DNA of 64,000 nucleotides, taken from NCBI RefSeq assembly GCF_014837295.1, contig NZ_JACYHB010000012.1:1-64000 (forward strand). The letters run 5' to 3'. Source of the DNA: Cellulosimicrobium arenosum (GTDB lineage: Bacteria > Actinomycetota > Actinomycetes > Actinomycetales > Cellulomonadaceae). Both the position numbers and the translations under genes were made by a program. Shown one piece after another: positions 60,897 to 64,000 of the stretch (positions are counted from its first letter, which is position 1; each line of letters begins with the position of its first letter). The notes below the pieces were generated by a model. It was not told where the DNA came from, searched no databases, and worked only from the letters and a program-made list of their open reading frames with translations.

Positions 60897-61685
60897 ATGT
60901 CGACCGCACGACCCGAGCTCCACGTCCTGCGCCAGGGCCACGGCGACCCCGTCGTCCTGCTGCACGGGTTCCCGCTCGACCACCGGATGTGGTCGGACGT
61001 CGCGGCGGTGCTCCCCGGCGACGCGCCGATCCTCGCCCCGGACCTTCCCGGCCTGGGTACCGGTCCCGTGCCCGGCGCGGAGCCGTCGGTCGACGTCGCT
61101 GCCGACGCGGTCGCCGACCTGCTCGACGCGACCGGGGCGCGCCGCGCCGTCGTCGTGGGTCTGTCCATGGGCGGCTACGTCGCCCTCGCCCTGGCGGAGC
61201 GTCGGCCGGACCTGGTCGCGGGTCTCGGGCTCGTGGACACCAAGTCGACCGCGGACACCCGGGAAGCCCGCGAGAACCGGTGGCGCATCGCTGACGAGGT
61301 GGCCCAGGCGCAGACCGTCGACGCGGTGCTCGGCATGCCGCAGAACCTCCTCGGCACGTCGAGCAGGCAGACTCGCCCCGAGCTGGTCGCCAGGATCACC
61401 GCATGGATCGGTGACCAGTCGCCCGACGGGATCGCCTGGTCGCAGCGCGCGATGGCGGGCCGACCCGACCGGACGCACGTCCTCGTGGGCTTCGGAGGAC
61501 CGGTCTGCGTCGTGGTCGGTGCCGAGGACACGGTGACGCCCCGCACGGACGCCGAGCACATGGTGGGGGCGTCCCGTGCCGCGCGACTGGTGCAGGTCGA
61601 GGGGGCAGGTCACCTCAGCGCCGTCGAGAACCCCGCGCCGGTGGCGGCTGTGCTCGCCCAGCTCGCCGCGCAGGCCCTGGCCTGA
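60897..61685 (+). CDS. alpha/beta-fold hydrolase
   Basis: 262-aa hydrolase with oxyanion motif LLHGFPLDHRMW, nucleophile in GLSMGGYVAL, catalytic Asp in VGAEDTVTP and His in GAGHLSAVENP. Resembles 3-oxoadipate enol-lactonase/esterase-like proteins, but pathway genes are absent. It follows the previous hydrolase by 58 bp, with GGAGAA SD; the two are not close paralogues. Confidence 0.88.
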   Translation: MSTARPELHVLRQGHGDPVVLLHGFPLDHRMWSDVAAVLPGDAPILAPDLPGLGTGPVPGAEPSVDVAADAVADLLDATGARRAVVVGLSMGGYVALALAERRPDLVAGLGLVDTKSTADTREARENRWRIADEVAQAQTVDAVLGMPQNLLGTSSRQTRPELVARITAWIGDQSPDGIAWSQRAMAGRPDRTHVLVGFGGPVCVVVGAEDTVTPRTDAEHMVGASRAARLVQVEGAGHLSAVENPAPVAAVLAQLAAQALA

Positions 61686-61694
61686 GCCGACCGG

Positions 61695-62114
61695 TCAGCC
61701 ACGCTCCAGGACGAGCGCGAGCGCGTCGGGAAGGTCGATCGACTCACCGTCGCGACCCCCCTTGCCGAGCACGAGCGGCGGGTCGGACGGTGCGAGCGTC
61801 GTCCCGCGCAGGCGCGCCCGGAGACCGCCGGGGACGCTGAGCACGTAGAACGCGCCGTCCGTCCCGATCCCCACGCTCTGGTTGCGGCGCAGGTACCAGC
61901 CGACGACGTCGGTCCGGTACGTCGACCGGCCGTCGTACGAGCGTGCGCGCAGGGGTTCTGGCGCCAGGCCGCGTTCGCGCGCACGCTCGACGAAGTCGGC
62001 GATCAGCGAGCGGGCGGTGGCCGACTCTTGCTGCCGACGCCGGTCCAGCTCGCGTTGCTGGACCTCGGCGGCCTCGGTGCGCTGCTGCCGCCACTCCTCG
62101 TGGTGGGACGACAC
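61695..62114 (-). CDS. conserved hypothetical protein
   Basis: 139-aa protein with a charged N-terminal helix (EEWRQQRTEAAEVQQRELDRRRQQESATARSLIADFVERARERGL) followed by a small beta-rich domain (TDVVGWYLRRNQSVGIGTDGAFYVLSVPGGLRARLRG). I do not recognise a function. It directly follows the DivIVA-like gene (5-bp gap) and is probably co-transcribed with it, which suggests an envelope or growth-zone link. Confidence 0.75.
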   Translation of the reverse strand: MSSHHEEWRQQRTEAAEVQQRELDRRRQQESATARSLIADFVERARERGLAPEPLRARSYDGRSTYRTDVVGWYLRRNQSVGIGTDGAFYVLSVPGGLRARLRGTTLAPSDPPLVLGKGGRDGESIDLPDALALVLERG

Positions 62115-62119
62115 GGTGC

Positions 62120-63643
62120 TCAGGTCCGGGCGCTCGCGTCGCCCTTGCTCGCGGCGACCGGAGCCTCCTGGTCCGCGGCGTCCTGCGCGTCGTCGTCCGG
62201 CTCCTCGACCGGCTCCTCGGACTGCTTGTCGGACGCCTCGACCGTGCTGCCCGTGGACGTGCTCGTCGCGGGCGGGGCCGGCGGCGCAGGCACGGTCTGG
62301 ACGGGAGTGGCCTCGTCCTCGGGTGCAGGGGCATCGGCGGTCTGCAGCATGGCGGCGCGGGCCTTCTGCGCCCGCGTGCCCGACGGCGCGGCGGTCGACT
62401 CCTGCGTCTTCTCCTTGGCCGGTGCGTCCGGGTCACCCAGCAGTCCGCGCAGCTCGTCGAGGTAGGTGTTGATCGAGTCGTGCTGGCGCGTGAGGTCCTC
62501 GAGCTGACGCTGCGCCTGGGCGCGCTGCTGCTCCGCCTCGATCGTCGCGTCGTTGACCGTCTGGTCCGCGAACTCGCGCGCCTCGGCCGTGACACGGTCG
62601 GCGTTGCGACGCGCCGTGGCCATGAGCTCCTTGACGTACGCGTCCGACTCGGAGCGGACCTTCTCCGCCTGCTCGAGCGCGAGCGCGACGCGCTTCTCCG
62701 CCTCGGCGGCGTGCTCCTCGGCCGTGGCGACGAGCTTCTCGGTGGCTGCCTTCGCGGCCCCGTGCCGCTCCGCGTTGTCCTGCTCCGCCTGCTCCCGGCG
62801 ACGGACGACCTCGAGCTCGGCGTCGGCGAGCGCGGTCCGAGCCTGGTCTCGCAGCTCCTCCATCTCGGAGGTGACCGCATTCGCCGCCTCGGACGCCTGG
62901 CGCTGCGCCTCGTCGACCTGGCGCTGCGCCTCGCGGCGCGCGTTCTCGAGCAGCTCCGCGGACTCGCGCTCGGCGCTCTCGCGCTGAGCCGCGGTCTCGG
63001 CGGCGACCCGCGCGCGCAGCTCCGCGGTCTCGCGCTCGGTACCGACCCGCAGCTCGGTCGTCTCGCGCTCGACCTGCGCCCGCAGCGTGCCGAGCTCGCG
63101 CTCGAGCGACGAGCGCCGCTCGCTCTCCTCGGTGGACAGGGCGCTCTGGATGCGAGCCGCCTCGCGCTCCGCGGACCCGACGAGCTCCTCGGCCCGCCGC
63201 TGCGCGCTGACGAGCGTGCCCTCGGCCTCGCTCGCCGTCGTCGAACGGATCTCCTCCGCCTCGTAGCGCGCGCTCGCCAGGAGCTCACCCACCTCGTTCT
63301 CCGCGCGCGAGCGGACCTGTCCGGCCGCGAGCTTTGCGCGCGCCATGCTGTCTGCCGCCTGGGAGTTGGCCTGGGACAGGATGTCTGCGGACTGCTCCTC
63401 CGCAGACCGCAGGAGCTGCTCCATGCGGGAGCCGAGCCCCGAGTAGGAGGGACGGTCCATCTCGCGCAGCTGGCGCCTGGTGTCCGAGAGCTCGGCCTCG
63501 AGCTGCATGGACCGGGCGTCCGAGCCCTCGAGCCGGTTGCGCGCCTCCTCGAGCGCCTTCTCCAGCCGAGCGAGCTGTGCCTCGACCTGGGCGCGGTCGT
63601 AGCCGCGCATGGTGATGGGGAAGAGCGTGCGCTCGTCGGACAC
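62120..63643 (-). CDS. DivIVA-like coiled-coil protein
   Basis: 507-aa protein. The N-terminus (FPITMRGYDRAQVEAQLARLEKALEEARNRLEG) is the DivIVA/GpsB-type membrane-targeting motif. Residues 40-400 are an almost unbroken Glu/Ala/Arg coiled coil with heptads (ERESAELLENARREAQRQVDEAQRQ). The C-terminal 110 residues are Pro/Ala/Thr-rich and disordered. The architecture resembles Scy/FilP-like polar scaffold proteins of actinobacteria; role in polar growth or division is inferred. Confidence 0.85.
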   Translation of the reverse strand: MSDERTLFPITMRGYDRAQVEAQLARLEKALEEARNRLEGSDARSMQLEAELSDTRRQLREMDRPSYSGLGSRMEQLLRSAEEQSADILSQANSQAADSMARAKLAAGQVRSRAENEVGELLASARYEAEEIRSTTASEAEGTLVSAQRRAEELVGSAEREAARIQSALSTEESERRSSLERELGTLRAQVERETTELRVGTERETAELRARVAAETAAQRESAERESAELLENARREAQRQVDEAQRQASEAANAVTSEMEELRDQARTALADAELEVVRRREQAEQDNAERHGAAKAATEKLVATAEEHAAEAEKRVALALEQAEKVRSESDAYVKELMATARRNADRVTAEAREFADQTVNDATIEAEQQRAQAQRQLEDLTRQHDSINTYLDELRGLLGDPDAPAKEKTQESTAAPSGTRAQKARAAMLQTADAPAPEDEATPVQTVPAPPAPPATSTSTGSTVEASDKQSEEPVEEPDDDAQDAADQEAPVAASKGDASART

Positions 63644-63984
63644 GTGGATGACCTCCGGTGCTGTGGGACGTGGGGCGAGCGCGCTGGCGGCGGCTCGTGG
63701 TCGCTGGTCCGGGGGTGCCGGTGGGTGACACGACCCCCCGGTGGGTCTCGGTCCAGGATACGGTGCGAGACGTGTCCTGAATACCCGCTAGGTACCGAGT
63801 CGGCCACGGCGCCGACGGTCGCGTCGTGCCTGGTACGGCAGGGCTCACGGCCCTGTCGGCGGGCCTGGTCGTGGCTCGGTGGGACGAGAACGCGCGTGTT
63901 CCGTGAACGGTTCGTGAGGATCGTCGCTGCTCGGCGCACGTGTGCTGGACCGGCGCGTCCGCACCTATTCTGGGAGGTCGATCG
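63644..63984. other. 340-bp intergenic region with two divergent promoters
   Basis: No gene seen. The minus-strand -10-like TATCCT (63755-63760) may serve the DivIVA-like gene. A hairpin CAGGGC-TCACG-GCCCTG spans 63839-63855. Near the right edge a plus-strand -10-like TATTCT (63966-63971) and SD GGGAGG lead to the next gene. Confidence 0.45.
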
Positions 63985-64000
63985 ATGAAGGGAAGTTCGG
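63985..64000 (+). CDS. start of a gene cut by the window edge
   Basis: ATG 63985 lies 7 bp behind GGGAGG (63972-63977) with a -10-like element just before. Only the codons for Met-Lys-Gly-Ser-Ser are visible; no product can be named. Confidence 0.45.

Overview
The window is chromosomal DNA of a high-GC actinobacterium. Gene content and order (rho-rpmE-prfA-prmC-tsaC-wecA-atpIBEFHAGDC-DUF2550-nucS, a Kgd-type 2-oxoglutarate dehydrogenase, PopR/ClpP, HtaA/HmuTUV, NrdHIEF) together with several glycoside-hydrolase genes point to a Cellulomonas-like member of the Micrococcales. This is an inference from content, not a phylogenetic placement. GTG, TTG and possibly CTG starts are common, and 4-bp ATGA/GTGA or TGATG overlaps mark most operon joints. 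I see no IS element, prophage, CRISPR array or rRNA.

Layout. 0.2-4.1 kb: kgd (minus) with a downstream hairpin. 4.4-6.3 kb: an OmpR-type two-component pair (minus). 6.5-10.4 kb: two CNNM/CBS membrane proteins, an exported M15 peptidase and a CYTH protein. 10.5-12.2 kb: a second, accessory clpP pair and a convergent PopR-like regulator, with PopR-type operators in front of both transcription units. 12.3-15.5 kb: tRNA-Arg(CCG), argS and lysA. 15.6-24.6 kb: a haem-uptake cluster preceded by two adjacent DtxR-type iron boxes: HmuT-HmuU-HmuV, two membrane-anchored surface proteins, an HtaA protein with a WxL-like C-terminus and a membrane-anchored partner of the WxL-protein-binding type. 24.8-28.2 kb: hom-thrC-thrB. 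28.4-44.2 kb: termination, translation, cell-envelope and ATP-synthase block ending in the mismatch endonuclease nucS.

44.2-47.6 kb: a large secreted multidomain glycosidase-like protein (minus), divergent from a TetR-YndJ-DUF1990 operon. 50.0-53.0 kb: nagA and a GH1 beta-glucosidase with a perfect LacI-family palindrome between them. 53.4-57.7 kb: nrdHIEF behind a pair of NrdR-like boxes 32 bp apart, closed by a strong intrinsic terminator. 57.8-64.0 kb: a phosphoribosyltransferase, an FKBP lipoprotein, a small zinc-binding protein, two alpha/beta hydrolases, a conserved hypothetical protein, a long DivIVA-like coiled-coil protein and the first codons of one more gene.

Most notable are two loci. 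In the accessory Clp locus the second ClpP carries alanine where the catalytic serine should be, while operators, regulator and the C-terminal Leu-Ala-Ala tail reproduce the Streptomyces PopR circuit. In the haem locus an HtaA haem-binding module is joined to a WxL-like wall-attachment module and followed by its putative membrane anchor.
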